A DNA stretch of 64,000 nt from Devosia indica (GCF_003056405.1 NZ_PYVZ01000013.1:1-64000); one strand, 5' to 3'. Shown: positions 27,279 through 35,771, counted from the first letter of the stretch. The notes: generated from the sequence alone by a model not told the origin. Translations and numbers: made by a program.

Positions 27279-28487
27279 CTACCCCTGCAGTCTGAGATTG
27301 CCGTTCAGGAAATAGCGCTCGAACAGCGGGCTGGTGGCCGCGCCGATGGCCCGGGCGTTGAACCCCACAACACCCGCTTCGATCTGCGGTGCAATAAGCC
27401 CGCGCATGTCCTGATTGACGAGATAGCGCCGCGTGCGCTCGACCAGCTCATGCTTGACCGCGTCGGGAAACGCGCCGTCGATCACGATGGCCTCAAAGTC
27501 GATGACGGCACAGACTGACAGGCTGGCCTTCGCCAGTTCCTGCGCCGTCCGGCCGATCCAGGGTTCGACGAACCGGGCAAAGCTGCTCCAGTCCTGTGGT
27601 TGGGTCCACAGGTCGCGCGGATCATGCCCGTTTTCCGCCAGCCGTGCTTCCAGCAGATGGATCGAGGCCGTATCGATTAGCTGCTGGCTTTCCCCCTGCG
27701 GTCCGAAACTGCGCAACGATCCCAGGGCGCCGGCATTGCCTTGATGGCCCTGATAGACCGAGTGGTTGAGCACGATCCCGCCACCAATAAAGGCGCCGAT
27801 GAAGAAATAGGCGTAGTCGCGGAATTCCTTGCCTCGGCCATAGATATGCTCAGCCTGGCAACCCGCCGTGGCGTCGTTCACCACCTGCACCGGCAGGTCG
27901 GTGAACCGCGCGAGTTCGGCCTGGTAGTCTACATGCCGCCAGGACGCGAATTCCTTGGCCGGTGCGTCGACCAGATCACTCCATTTCCACAGCTCAAACG
28001 GCGTGCCGATGCCGATGCCACAGATCCGCGAGCGTTCTGCAGGACTGCATTTGGACAGAATGGTTTCCATCCCGTCGCGCAGAAACGCGAAGATCGGTTC
28101 TGGCATGGGGTAATTGTAGGTCAGGCGCAGTTCCTCCCGCACCGTGCCGCGGAAATCGGCGAGCAGCAGCACGGCACTGCGCCGGCCGATTTTGCAGCCC
28201 AATGAGAGCACCCCGCCTTCGGCCAGGCGCATCGGTACCGAGGGCTTTCCCACCTTGCCCTTGACCGGGGCGCCCCGGGCCAGCAGCCCTTCGCTCTCCA
28301 TCTCCCGCAGGATGATGGAAACTGTTTGCGGAGAAAGGTTTGCCAATCGCGCCAGATCACTGCCCGCCATGGGCCCATGCCGCTGCAGCAGGGTCAGCAG
28401 CAGGCGCACATTGTGGTCGCGAACCCCGCTCTGGTTCACGCCGCGACTGACGGTTCTGATGATCGGTTCATCCATGCCGGGCACCAT
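27279..28487 (-). CDS. frcR: ROK-family transcriptional regulator (FrcR-like)
   Basis: A 402-residue ROK repressor. The N-terminal winged helix is about residues 15-75 (LLTLLQRHGPMAGSDLARLANLSPQTVSIILREME). The ROK domain follows, with the conserved Asp in VVNDATAGCQAE and the glycine-rich FFIGAFIGGGIVLN. The cysteine zinc motif (CxCGxxGC) found in many ROK proteins is absent; the equivalent segment reads SLRSFGPQGESQQ. It is divergent from an Frc-type sugar importer, as frcR is in rhizobia, so it probably represses that operon. Starts at 28487 and 28475 are both possible. The symbol is by context. Confidence 0.8.
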   Translation of the reverse strand: MVPGMDEPIIRTVSRGVNQSGVRDHNVRLLLTLLQRHGPMAGSDLARLANLSPQTVSIILREMESEGLLARGAPVKGKVGKPSVPMRLAEGGVLSLGCKIGRRSAVLLLADFRGTVREELRLTYNYPMPEPIFAFLRDGMETILSKCSPAERSRICGIGIGTPFELWKWSDLVDAPAKEFASWRHVDYQAELARFTDLPVQVVNDATAGCQAEHIYGRGKEFRDYAYFFIGAFIGGGIVLNHSVYQGHQGNAGALGSLRSFGPQGESQQLIDTASIHLLEARLAENGHDPRDLWTQPQDWSSFARFVEPWIGRTAQELAKASLSVCAVIDFEAIVIDGAFPDAVKHELVERTRRYLVNQDMRGLIAPQIEAGVVGFNARAIGAATSPLFERYFLNGNLRLQG

Positions 28488-28661
28488 AGAGACAGCTATT
28501 GCGATGCGGAAGATGGTCAGGGCTGAATAAATAAATAAATTAGATTTACATATTGACGGGGTCAGGAATCCTCTCCACGATGAGGGCGTCAAGACAAGCA
28601 GATACGCATTTGCGAGGGGGAGGAGCCTGCTCGCAGCAAGTCTGCAAAGGGAGAGAGAATC
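28488..28661. promoter_or_regulatory. Divergent promoter region of the frc-like locus
   Basis: The 174-base divergent region contains an AT-rich block with AATA repeats at about 28529-28550, then TTGACG at about 28553 as a possible -35 element reading toward the binding-protein gene. It is the likely target of the ROK regulator. No defined inverted repeat was identified. Confidence 0.35.
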
Positions 28662-29687
28662 GTGAACAAGCTGCTTATCGGCACGGCCTTGTGCCTTGCC
28701 GCCATGTCCCCGGCCATGACCCCCGCCGTAGTGGCGCAGGAGGTTTCGGCCTGCCTCATTACCAAGACCGACACCAATCCCTTCTTCGTCAAGATGAAGG
28801 AAGGCGCCGAGGCCAAGGCGGCCGAACTGGGCATTACACTGAAATCCTTCGCCGGTCGTATCGACGGCGATCATGAGACCCAGGTTGCCGCCATCGAAAC
28901 CTGCATAGCCGACGGGGCCAGCGGCATTCTGCTGACCGCTTCGGATACGTCGGCCATTGTGCAGTCGGTGCAGCAGGCGCGCGATGCCGGGCTGCTCGTA
29001 ATTGCGCTCGACACCCCGCTCAACCCGATCGATGCAGCCGACGCCACCTTTGCCACGGACAATTTCCTGGCCGGCGAACTGATCGGCAAATGGGCGGCAG
29101 GCAAGCTTGGCGCAGAAGCCGCCAATGCCAAAATTGCCCTGCTCAATCTGGGCATCAGCCAGCCCACCGTGGATGTCTTGCGCAATCAGGGTTTCCTGCA
29201 GGGCTTCGGCATCGACTTGGCCGATCCCAACAAGTGGGGCGACGAAACCGATCCGCGCATTGTCGGCCACGACGTGACCGCCGGCAATGAAGAAGGCGGC
29301 CGCGAGGCCATGGAAAACCTGCTGGTCAAGGATCCAACCATCAACGTGGTCCATACCATCAACGAACCTTCGGCTGCTGGTGCCTATGAGGCGCTCAAAT
29401 CCTTCGGCCGCGAAAACGACGTGCTGATTGTTTCGGTCGATGGCGGCTGCCCAGGCGTCGCCAATGTCAAGGACGGCGTCATTGGCGCAACCTCCCAGCA
29501 ATATCCCCTGCAGATGGCAGCGCTGGGCGTCGAGGCCATCAAGGCCTGGGCCGACAACGGCACCAAGCCCGAGCCGACCCCGGGCAAGGACTTCTTCGAC
29601 ACCGGCGTAAGCCTTGTCACCGATGAGCCGGTCGACGGCGTCGAATCCATCGATACCACCGAGGGTGAAGCCCTCTGCTGGGGTTGA
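28662..29687 (+). CDS. frcB: Sugar ABC transporter substrate-binding protein (FrcB-like)
   Basis: Periplasmic ribose-type (CUT2) binding protein of 341 residues, with a signal peptide ending near residue 25 (VVAQE). The mature sequence begins [30 protein letters not shown] and later has [26 protein letters not shown], which fit FrcB of the fructose/mannose/ribose importer. GGGAGAGAATC gives a good ribosome binding site. A GC-rich hairpin follows the gene, then the permease and single-domain ATPase. Confidence 0.85.
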   Translation: MNKLLIGTALCLAAMSPAMTPAVVAQEVSACLITKTDTNPFFVKMKEGAEAKAAELGITLKSFAGRIDGDHETQVAAIETCIADGASGILLTASDTSAIVQSVQQARDAGLLVIALDTPLNPIDAADATFATDNFLAGELIGKWAAGKLGAEAANAKIALLNLGISQPTVDVLRNQGFLQGFGIDLADPNKWGDETDPRIVGHDVTAGNEEGGREAMENLLVKDPTINVVHTINEPSAAGAYEALKSFGRENDVLIVSVDGGCPGVANVKDGVIGATSQQYPLQMAALGVEAIKAWADNGTKPEPTPGKDFFDTGVSLVTDEPVDGVESIDTTEGEALCWG

Positions 29688-29710
29688 TCGTCAATCTGCA
29701 CTAGAGTGAT

Positions 29711-29739
29711 GGCAGGGGCCGGTGGTCACCGCCCCTGCC
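29711..29739 (+). other. Intercistronic stem-loop after frcB
   Basis: GGCAGGGGC (29711-29719) pairs perfectly with GCCCCTGCC (29731-29739). The intervening GGTG-GT-CACC extends the stem to 13 pairs with one bulged C. It probably protects or differentially terminates the binding-protein message relative to frcC. Confidence 0.55.
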
Positions 29740-29766
29740 GTCGATTGGGAACCGGGGAGGATACCC

Positions 29767-30825
29767 ATGTCGAACCAGACAGAGGCCGATGGGGGCCTCG
29801 TCGCCCGCGCTGACGCCATTGCGAGTTTTGAGCATCAGCACACCATGCTGTCGCGCGTCCAGCATGCCCTGCATTCCAATCCTGCGCTGGTCCCGCTGAT
29901 CGTACTGGTGCTCTCGGTCGCCGTGTTCGGCGCGCTGCTGGGCACCAAGTTCTTTTCGTCCTTTGCATTGACGCTGATCCTGCAGCAGGTCGCCATTGTC
30001 GGCATCGTCGGGGCCGCCCAGTCGCTCGTCATTCTCACCGCCGGGATCGACCTTTCGGTGGGCGCCATCATGGTGCTGAGCTCCGTCATCATGGGCCAGT
30101 TCACCTTTCGCCTCGGCCTGCCGCCGGCCGTCGCCGTAGCCTGCGGACTGGCCATTGGCACTTTCATCGGCTTCGTCAATGGCTGGCTTGTTGCCCGCAT
30201 AAAGCTGCCGCCCTTCATCGTCACGCTGGGCATGTGGCAGATCGCGCTGGCCTCCAATTTTCTCTATTCGGGCAATGAAACCATTCGCGCCCAGGATATC
30301 GAAGCGAGCGCGCCGCTCCTCCAGTTCTTCGGCCAGTCCATCAGCGTGGGCGGCGCCGTCTTCACCTATGGCGTCATCTTCTTCATCCTGCTGGTCCTGG
30401 TGCTGGCCTATATCCTGCGCCACACCGCCTGGGGGCGTCATGTCTATGCCGTGGGCGACGATCCGGAGGCTGCCGAGCTTTCCGGCGTGAACACCAAACG
30501 CATTCTGATTTCTGTCTATGCCCTGTCCGGCCTGATCTGTGCCTTTGCCGGCTGGGCGCTGATCGGGCGCATCGGCTCGGTCTCCCCCACCTCCGGCCAG
30601 TTCTCCAACATCGAATCCATCACCGCCGTGGTGATTGGTGGCATTTCCCTTTTCGGCGGCCGCGGTTCCATTCTGGGCATGTTCTTCGGCGCCCTCATCG
30701 TCGGCGTTTTCTCGCTCGGCCTGCGGCTTCTCGGGGCCGACGCGCAGTGGACCTACCTGCTTATCGGCGTGCTCATTATCGGCGCCGTTGCCGTGGACCA
30801 ATGGATCAGAAAGGTATCGGCCTGA
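29767..30825 (+). CDS. frcC: Sugar ABC transporter permease (FrcC-like)
   Basis: CUT2-type inner-membrane permease of 352 residues with about eight to ten helices. It has the BPD_transp_2 blocks GIVGAAQSLVILTAGIDLSVGAIM and GGISLFGGRGSILGMFFGALIVG. The ATG at 29767 follows GGGGAGGATACCC. Its stop overlaps the ATPase start (TGATG). The long polar N-terminus of about 40 residues before the first helix fits FrcC. Confidence 0.88.
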   Translation: MSNQTEADGGLVARADAIASFEHQHTMLSRVQHALHSNPALVPLIVLVLSVAVFGALLGTKFFSSFALTLILQQVAIVGIVGAAQSLVILTAGIDLSVGAIMVLSSVIMGQFTFRLGLPPAVAVACGLAIGTFIGFVNGWLVARIKLPPFIVTLGMWQIALASNFLYSGNETIRAQDIEASAPLLQFFGQSISVGGAVFTYGVIFFILLVLVLAYILRHTAWGRHVYAVGDDPEAAELSGVNTKRILISVYALSGLICAFAGWALIGRIGSVSPTSGQFSNIESITAVVIGGISLFGGRGSILGMFFGALIVGVFSLGLRLLGADAQWTYLLIGVLIIGAVAVDQWIRKVSA

Positions 30826-31604
30826 TGCAACCCATTCTTTCCGCCAGCAATCTGTGCAAGCGCTATGGCCGGGTCACGGCCCTCGACAATTGCGATTTCG
30901 AGCTCATGCCCGGCGAAATCCTCGCGGTCATTGGTGATAACGGTGCCGGCAAATCCTCGCTGATCAAGGCCCTCTCGGGCGCCATCAAGGTGGATAGTGG
31001 CGACATCTACCTCGATGGGCAGCCGGTCCACTTCAATTCACCCATCGATGCACGCCATGCCGGGGTGGAAACGGTCTATCAGACACTGGCCATGTCGCCC
31101 GCGCTGTCGATCGCCGACAACATGTTCATGGGCCGGGAAATCCGCAAGCCGGGCTTCATGGGCAAGGTGCTGCGCCAACTCGATCGCCCCGCCATGGAGC
31201 GCATCGCCCGCCAGAAGCTGTCTGACCTGGGTTTGATGACCATCCAGAATATCAACCAGGCGGTAGAGACGCTTTCCGGCGGCCAGCGCCAGGGTGTCGC
31301 CGTGGCCCGCGCAGCGGCCTTCGGCTCGAAGGTCATAATCCTTGATGAGCCGACGGCGGCCCTGGGCGTCAAGGAATCCCGGCGCGTGCTCGACCTCATC
31401 CTGGATGTGCGGGCGCGCGGCATTCCGATCATCCTGATCAGCCACAACATGCCCCATGTCTTCGAAGTGGCCGACCGCATCCATGTGCATCGGCTGGGTC
31501 AGCGCCTCTGCGTCATCGACCCCAAGGACTATACCATGTCCGATGCTGTGGCCTTCATGACCGGGGCCAAAGCCGCCCCCGGCGCGACGGCCAGCGCTGC
31601 ATAG
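30825..31604 (+). CDS. frcA: Sugar ABC transporter ATP-binding protein (FrcA-like)
   Basis: Single-domain ATPase of 259 residues, whereas most ribose-type importers use a duplicated one of about 500. Walker A is GDNGAGKSS, the signature LSGGQRQGVAVARAA, Walker B VIILDEPTAALG, and the switch His is in LISHNM. A single domain is the known arrangement in FrcA. It ends the frc-like operon. The kinase gene that follows frcA in rhizobia is not adjacent here; a similar one is encoded at 44476-45147. Confidence 0.88.
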   Translation: MQPILSASNLCKRYGRVTALDNCDFELMPGEILAVIGDNGAGKSSLIKALSGAIKVDSGDIYLDGQPVHFNSPIDARHAGVETVYQTLAMSPALSIADNMFMGREIRKPGFMGKVLRQLDRPAMERIARQKLSDLGLMTIQNINQAVETLSGGQRQGVAVARAAAFGSKVIILDEPTAALGVKESRRVLDLILDVRARGIPIILISHNMPHVFEVADRIHVHRLGQRLCVIDPKDYTMSDAVAFMTGAKAAPGATASAA

Positions 31605-31640
31605 AACAAGACCCGGCACCGTTCCTCCGTCGGGCCGTCG

Positions 31641-31674
31641 GAAGCCGGCGCATCCTTACCGGGGCGCCGGCTTC
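31641..31674. terminator. Strong hairpin between frcA and dcd
   Basis: GAAGCCGGCGC (31641-31651) and GCGCCGGCTTC (31664-31674) form a perfect 11-bp stem located between the convergent ends of the frcA-like and dCTP deaminase genes, touching the latter's stop codon. No long T-run follows on either strand, so bidirectional termination is likely but not certain. Confidence 0.55.
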
Positions 31675-32794
31675 AGCCTTCAAACGCCCTGAAGTGCTTG
31701 GAGAGCTTGAGCGTCTGGGCCTGGTAGTTCGAGCCCAGATCCGTGCCATAGAGCCGGTCCGGCTGTTCGGCCAGCGCTTCGTAAATTAGCCGGCCAATGG
31801 TCTGCCCATGGCCAAGCAGAAACGGCACCTCCCGGCTGCGCACTTCCAGCACGGCGCGACTGCCGGTGCCGCCTGCAGCCGAATGGCCGAAGCCGGGGTC
31901 GAAAAACCCCGCATAATGCACACGGAACTCGCCCACCAGCGGATCGAATGGCACCATCTCGGCTGCATGGGTGGGCGGCACATGCACCGCTTCCAGGCTG
32001 ACCAGAATGTAGAATTCATCCGGATCCAGGATCAGCTCGCTCTGCCCGCGGGCATAAAGCGGATCCCAGAAATCGCGCACATCCAGCGCCGCTTTCTTGT
32101 CCACATCGACCACGGCGGTATGCCGCTTGGAGCGGAAGCCGATCAGCCCGTCACGCCCCTGACCCTTGAGATCGATGGACAGGGCAATGCCTTCTCCAAC
32201 CGGCAGGTCGCCACCGATCACCAGCGTGTCCGAGGCGTGCAGTGCCTGATGCTCGGCCACGCTGAGCCGGCTATCTCCGCAGCGGAACCGCATCTGGCTG
32301 AGGCGAGAGCCGGTGCGCACCAACACCGGGAAAGTGCGCGGGCTGATTTCGAGATAGAGCGGGCCAGTATAGCCTGCGGGCAATTGATCAAAGCCGCGCG
32401 CCCGGTCGCCTATGACGCGGGTGAACACATCGAGCCGCCCGGTCGAACTTTTGGGGTTGGCCGATGCACTGACCTCGGGGGGCAGCGCCAGGGTCTCCTC
32501 GAGCGGCACGAGATAGACGCAGCCACGCTCCAGGACCGCGCCCTTGCTGAGGTCGATTTCATGCAGCTTGAGCGCTTCGATGCGCTCGGCCACCGAATGG
32601 CTCGGGCCTGGCAGAAAGCTCGAGCGCACGCGAAAAGCAGTTTTGCCCAGCCGCAGGTCCAGGCTCGCTGGTTGCACCTGGTCGGTGTCCAACGGCCGGG
32701 AGGCGATGATTGCGCCTTCGGCATGCAGCTTCTCGATCAACCGCGCCGGAAAGACGCCTTTCGGCCAGGTCTCGACCATGATGCTTGCTTCCAT
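31673..32794 (-). CDS. dcd: 2'-deoxycytidine 5'-triphosphate deaminase (long form)
   Basis: Converts dCTP to dUTP for thymidylate synthesis. The 373-residue length matches the long alphaproteobacterial deaminase with two dUTPase-like folds in tandem rather than the 190-residue enterobacterial Dcd. Conserved segments include GAIIASRPLDTDQVQPASLDLRLG near residues 27-50, YLEISPRTFPVLVRTGSRLSQMRF in the first half, and HYAGFFDPGFG plus EVRSREVPFLLGHGQTIGRLIYE in the second. Divergent from metZ. Family assignment is firm; the symbol is by function. Confidence 0.85.
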   Translation of the reverse strand: MEASIMVETWPKGVFPARLIEKLHAEGAIIASRPLDTDQVQPASLDLRLGKTAFRVRSSFLPGPSHSVAERIEALKLHEIDLSKGAVLERGCVYLVPLEETLALPPEVSASANPKSSTGRLDVFTRVIGDRARGFDQLPAGYTGPLYLEISPRTFPVLVRTGSRLSQMRFRCGDSRLSVAEHQALHASDTLVIGGDLPVGEGIALSIDLKGQGRDGLIGFRSKRHTAVVDVDKKAALDVRDFWDPLYARGQSELILDPDEFYILVSLEAVHVPPTHAAEMVPFDPLVGEFRVHYAGFFDPGFGHSAAGGTGSRAVLEVRSREVPFLLGHGQTIGRLIYEALAEQPDRLYGTDLGSNYQAQTLKLSKHFRAFEG

Positions 32795-32828
32795 CCCTGC
32801 GACTGCTCTTCCCTAGCAACCTGGGCAA

Positions 32829-32857
32829 TTGACGCCAACTGCCAATTGGCCTTACAT
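32829..32857 (+). promoter_or_regulatory. Candidate sigma70 promoter for metZ
   Basis: TTGACG (32829-32834), a 17-base spacer and TTACAT (32852-32857). The predicted start of transcription, about 32864, coincides with the first bases of the SAM-II aptamer, which supports the call. The spacer contains the palindrome GCCAATTGGC. Confidence 0.6.
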
Positions 32858-32863
32858 CACAGC

Positions 32864-32918
32864 CCAGTGGTGATTTGGCCGGTCGCTTGCAGCCACTTAA
32901 AACAAATCGCTAAAGACC
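32864..32918 (+). promoter_or_regulatory. SAM-II riboswitch (metA motif)
   Basis: The sequence shows the SAM-II consensus: AGTGGTGATTTGG at 32866-32878, CTTGCAGCCAC at 32886-32896, and AAACAAATCGCTAAAG at 32900-32915. Stem P1 is AGTGG with CCACT; the pseudoknot can form between GGTC (32881-32884) and GACC (32915-32918). The SAM-II class is known mainly from alphaproteobacteria, upstream of metA, metZ and other methionine/SAM genes, and here it precedes metZ, with SAM expected to repress. Confidence 0.9.
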
Positions 32919-32923
32919 GTTGG

Positions 32924-32955
32924 AACCGGCCGCCATTTGCGAGCCGGTTTTTTTG
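32924..32955 (+). terminator. Intrinsic terminator between the SAM-II aptamer and metZ
   Basis: AACCGGC (32924-32930) pairs with GCCGGTT (32943-32949), followed by a run of T to 32954. It lies 6 bases after the aptamer and 18 bases before the metZ start, a classic attenuation layout. Confidence 0.8.
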
Positions 32956-32972
32956 TTTTGAAAGCGCTGATC

Positions 32973-34181
32973 ATGTCCAAACAGAACAACCCTCTCCGCG
33001 ATCCGAAGCAACGCTCGGCCGCCACTCAGATGGTGCATGGCGGGGGCAAGCGGAGCCAGTTCCACGAGACCAGCGAAGCCCTGTTTCTCAATTCGGGCTA
33101 TGCCTATCCGTCGTCCGAACATGCCGAACTGCTGTTCCAGGGCAAGGTGCCGGGCGGGCACAATTATTCGCGCTTCGCCAATCCCAATTACGACATGCTC
33201 CAGGACCGCATGGCCCTGATCGAAGGCGCCGAGGCGGCCCGTTGCTTTGCCACCGGCATGTCGGCAGTGACCAATGCGGTCATGAGCCAGGTCAGGGCAG
33301 GGGACCATATCGTCGCTTCCCAGGCTCTGTTCGGCGGTTGCCGCTATGTGGTGGAAGACTTTGCCCCCCGCTTCGGCGTCGCCTCGACCCTGGTCGATGG
33401 ACGCGATCCGGCCAATTTTGCTGCCGCCATGCAGCCCAATACCAAGCTGGTATTCATCGAAACCCCGACCAATCCCACCCTGGAACTGGTCGATATTGCC
33501 GCCGTCGCAGAAATCGCCCATGCCCATGGCGCCAGGCTGATCGTCGACAATGTCTTTGCCACCGCGCTCTACCAGAAGCCGCTCGAACTGGGTGCCGACA
33601 TCGTCACCTATTCAGCCACCAAGCATATCGACGGCCAGGGCCGCGTCATGGGTGGCATCGTGCTGGGCTCCAGGGAGATCATCGAAGGCGATGTGCACAC
33701 CTTCCTGCGTCACACCGGCGCAACGCTTTCGCCCTTTAATGCCTGGGTGCTGACCAAGGGGCTGGAAACCTTCGCCCTGCGCGTTGAGCAGATGACCAAC
33801 AGCGCCGAAAAGATCGCCGAGGCCCTCGCCAGCCATCCCAAAGTCAACCAGGTGATCTACCCGCACCATGAGAGCCACCCGCAATATGAGCTGGCCAAAA
33901 AGCAGATGAAGCGCGGGTCAACGCTTTTGGCGCTCGACGTCAAGGGCGGGCAGGAGGCGGCCTTTGCGCTGGCGGATTCGCTGGCCGTGATCCTGATTTC
34001 CAACAATCTGGGCGATGCCAAATCGCTCATTACCCATCCGCGCACGACAACGCATCAACGGCTCACCGAGGAAGTGCGCCTCGAAACCGGCGTCACTCCG
34101 GGCCTCTTGCGCCTCTCCGTGGGGCTTGAGGACGCCGATGACCTGATCGCCGACCTGATGTATGGGCTGGATCAGGTCTAG
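32973..34181 (+). CDS. metZ: O-succinylhomoserine sulfhydrylase
   Basis: PLP enzyme of 402 residues that forms homocysteine from O-succinylhomoserine and sulfide in methionine synthesis. The PLP lysine is Lys217 in TYSATKHIDGQGRVMGG; the Cys/Met-metabolism family blocks NYSRFANPN and FIETPTNPTL are present. The MetZ branch is favoured by the N-terminal TQMVHGG-KRSQFHETSEALFLNSGYAY. The ATG at 32973 begins the conserved N-terminus. It is controlled by the SAM-II riboswitch and terminator directly upstream. Confidence 0.93.
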   Translation: MSKQNNPLRDPKQRSAATQMVHGGGKRSQFHETSEALFLNSGYAYPSSEHAELLFQGKVPGGHNYSRFANPNYDMLQDRMALIEGAEAARCFATGMSAVTNAVMSQVRAGDHIVASQALFGGCRYVVEDFAPRFGVASTLVDGRDPANFAAAMQPNTKLVFIETPTNPTLELVDIAAVAEIAHAHGARLIVDNVFATALYQKPLELGADIVTYSATKHIDGQGRVMGGIVLGSREIIEGDVHTFLRHTGATLSPFNAWVLTKGLETFALRVEQMTNSAEKIAEALASHPKVNQVIYPHHESHPQYELAKKQMKRGSTLLALDVKGGQEAAFALADSLAVILISNNLGDAKSLITHPRTTTHQRLTEEVRLETGVTPGLLRLSVGLEDADDLIADLMYGLDQV

Positions 34182-34191
34182 CCTCTGGTGT

Positions 34192-34240
34192 CCCTTCTCC
34201 CCTTGTGGGAAAAGGTGGCCGAAGGCCGTATGAGGGGGCG
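34192..34240 (+). repeat. 49-bp intergenic double-hairpin repeat, copy 1
   Basis: Two adjacent potential hairpins: CTTCTCCC with GGGAAAAG (one mismatch) and GGCC-GAA-GGCC, ending in GAGGGGGC. It matches the copy at 47710 at 44 of 49 positions. The terminal GAGGGGG also lies at ribosome-binding distance from the next gene's ATG at 34243. Confidence 0.75.
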
Positions 34241-34242
34241 CA

Positions 34243-35061
34243 ATGCGCGAGCCAGTTCTATTGCTGATGGGGGTAGCCAGTGCACTGTTCGCCGCCCCTG
34301 TCTTCGCCCAGACGCTGCCCTATCACGCAGATCCCGACGCGCGGGAAATGCTGCCCAGCCCCACGCCTGTCCCGGCCATCCGCTTTCTCACCACCGCCGA
34401 TTTTCCGCCCTTCAACTATCGCGATGAGAGCGGTGAACTGGTCGGCTTCAATATCGACCTGGCCAGGCGCATCTGTGTCGAAGTCGATGTGGCCTGCACC
34501 ATCCAGGTCTGGCCCTGGGATCAGGTCGCTACAGCGCTTTCCGACAATCTGGGCGATGCCTTGATTGCTGGCCTTGCCATGACCCCGGAGAATGGCGAAC
34601 TCTTCGATTTCTCTTCGACCTATCTGGCGCTGCCCGGCCGTTTCGTCACCCGCGCACAGGACATTGATGGCTTTCGTCCGGACGCCCTGGCGGGTGAACC
34701 GGTTGCCGTGCGCGCCGGCAGTGTCCATGCCGAATTCCTCGATCGCTATCTGCCGGCAGTGGAAGCCATCCCCTTCGACACCGAAAGTGCCGCGCTCGAA
34801 GCGGTGAAGTCCGGCTCTGTGTTGGCCTCGTTTGGCGACGCCATGCGCGCATCGTTCTGGCTCAATGACAATCTGGCCTGCTGCGGCTTTGCCGGGGACG
34901 CCTATTTCCGCCCGCATCTGTTTGGTGAAGGCCTCACCATCGCCGTACCTGCTGGTCAGGATCCGGTGCGCCATTCCATCGATTGGGCGCTGGTGCGCCT
35001 GAAGGAAAACGGCGCCCTCGACGAACTTTACCTGCGCTGGTTCCCGGTGGGGTTCTACTAA
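34243..35061 (+). CDS. ABC transporter substrate-binding protein, family 3 (amino-acid type)
   Basis: Periplasmic binding protein of 272 residues with signal peptide (residues 1-22, ending VFAQ). The family-3 pattern is clear: IRFLTTADFPPFNYRDESGELVGFNIDLARRIC. A conserved Arg in EFLDRYL-type context and a C-terminal LDELYLRWFP end complete it. No permease or ATPase is adjacent, so it is an orphan binding protein or a sensor component. The SD-like GAGGGGG comes from the preceding repeat. Its stop overlaps that of the convergent DUF2306 gene by four bases (CTAA). Confidence 0.85.
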   Translation: MREPVLLLMGVASALFAAPVFAQTLPYHADPDAREMLPSPTPVPAIRFLTTADFPPFNYRDESGELVGFNIDLARRICVEVDVACTIQVWPWDQVATALSDNLGDALIAGLAMTPENGELFDFSSTYLALPGRFVTRAQDIDGFRPDALAGEPVAVRAGSVHAEFLDRYLPAVEAIPFDTESAALEAVKSGSVLASFGDAMRASFWLNDNLACCGFAGDAYFRPHLFGEGLTIAVPAGQDPVRHSIDWALVRLKENGALDELYLRWFPVGFY

Positions 35062-35690
35062 GCCGGCGCCCGCAGCCTGACTGTCGACCGGCGCGGCCAG
35101 CGTAGTATCAATTCCGCCACGATCAGGTTTGGCACCCAGCACAGCCAGGCGATCACTGGATAGGCGGTGTCGAACGGAATTTCGAGTATCATGCCAACCG
35201 GGATCTGTATGCGCAGGGTCACGGCCGCCAGCGTCAGGGCGATGGAGCGGATCATCCAGCGGCGATGGGCAATGCGATCGCCGCGCATGGCGAGACGGAT
35301 ACCCGTGAGTGTCGTGCCAAGCCACAGAACGGCCAGGAGGCCAAAGCCAAAGGCTGCAACCGGTCCTGCCTCGGTGGTAACGGCCAGCCAGAGCCCGCTG
35401 GCGCCGGAGATCACAACGGCCATGCCATAGGCTCGTCCCATCAGGCGATGAACCAGCGGTCGCCTGTCACGCAAACCCTGCCAAAGCTGGAAGGGCACCA
35501 GCGCCAGCGCGACCGGCGCCAGAATGACATGCGCGAAAAAGGCAATTGGCCGCAACTGGGCATGATAGGCCACGAACTCCATAGTGGCTTCGACGCCGCC
35601 CACCATGAATCGCCATGAAAACACTGCCACGCCGATCGTGAAGAACCATAGCACGCCCGTGCGTGTCCATTCCAATCCAGTCGTCAGCAT
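35058..35690 (-). CDS. DUF2306 family membrane protein
   Basis: A 210-residue protein with about six transmembrane helices (for example VLWFFTIGVAVFSWRFMVGG and FFAHVILAPVALALVPFQLW). The pattern HRLMGRAYGMAVVISGASGLWLA and HRRWMIRSIALTLAAV, with paired conserved His residues, fits DUF2306, whose function is unknown. It is divergent from the TetR gene, with twin TTGACA-type operators in the shared promoter, so it is very probably the regulator's main target. Confidence 0.8.
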   Translation of the reverse strand: MLTTGLEWTRTGVLWFFTIGVAVFSWRFMVGGVEATMEFVAYHAQLRPIAFFAHVILAPVALALVPFQLWQGLRDRRPLVHRLMGRAYGMAVVISGASGLWLAVTTEAGPVAAFGFGLLAVLWLGTTLTGIRLAMRGDRIAHRRWMIRSIALTLAAVTLRIQIPVGMILEIPFDTAYPVIAWLCWVPNLIVAELILRWPRRSTVRLRAPA

Positions 35691-35711
35691 TGTCCGATCC
35701 TCCGCGCTAGC

Positions 35712-35749
35712 TTGACAGTGTAAAGGCCACTTTTCCTTGACACTGTCAA
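35712..35749. promoter_or_regulatory. Twin TetR-type operators in a divergent promoter
   Basis: TTGACACTGTCAA at 35737-35749 is a perfect 13-base palindrome, and TTGACAGTGTAAA at 35712-35724 is the same with one mismatch. Their outer halves together form 12-bp arms GCTTGACAGTGT/ACACTGTCAAGC. The operators overlap potential -35 elements (TTGACA) for both divergent genes. Confidence 0.75.
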
Positions 35750-35771
35750 GCGCGCTTGCTTAGTGCTGGCC

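Noticed and set aside
28529..28550. Short AATA tandem repeat as a possible phase-variation tract
   Set aside because: Only a few imperfect units outside any coding frame; simple AT-rich promoter DNA is sufficient explanation.
31808..33739. 643-codon plus-strand frame across dcd and metZ
   Set aside because: It spans the dcd gene, the riboswitch region and the start of metZ in a different frame, with low-complexity composition and no domain.
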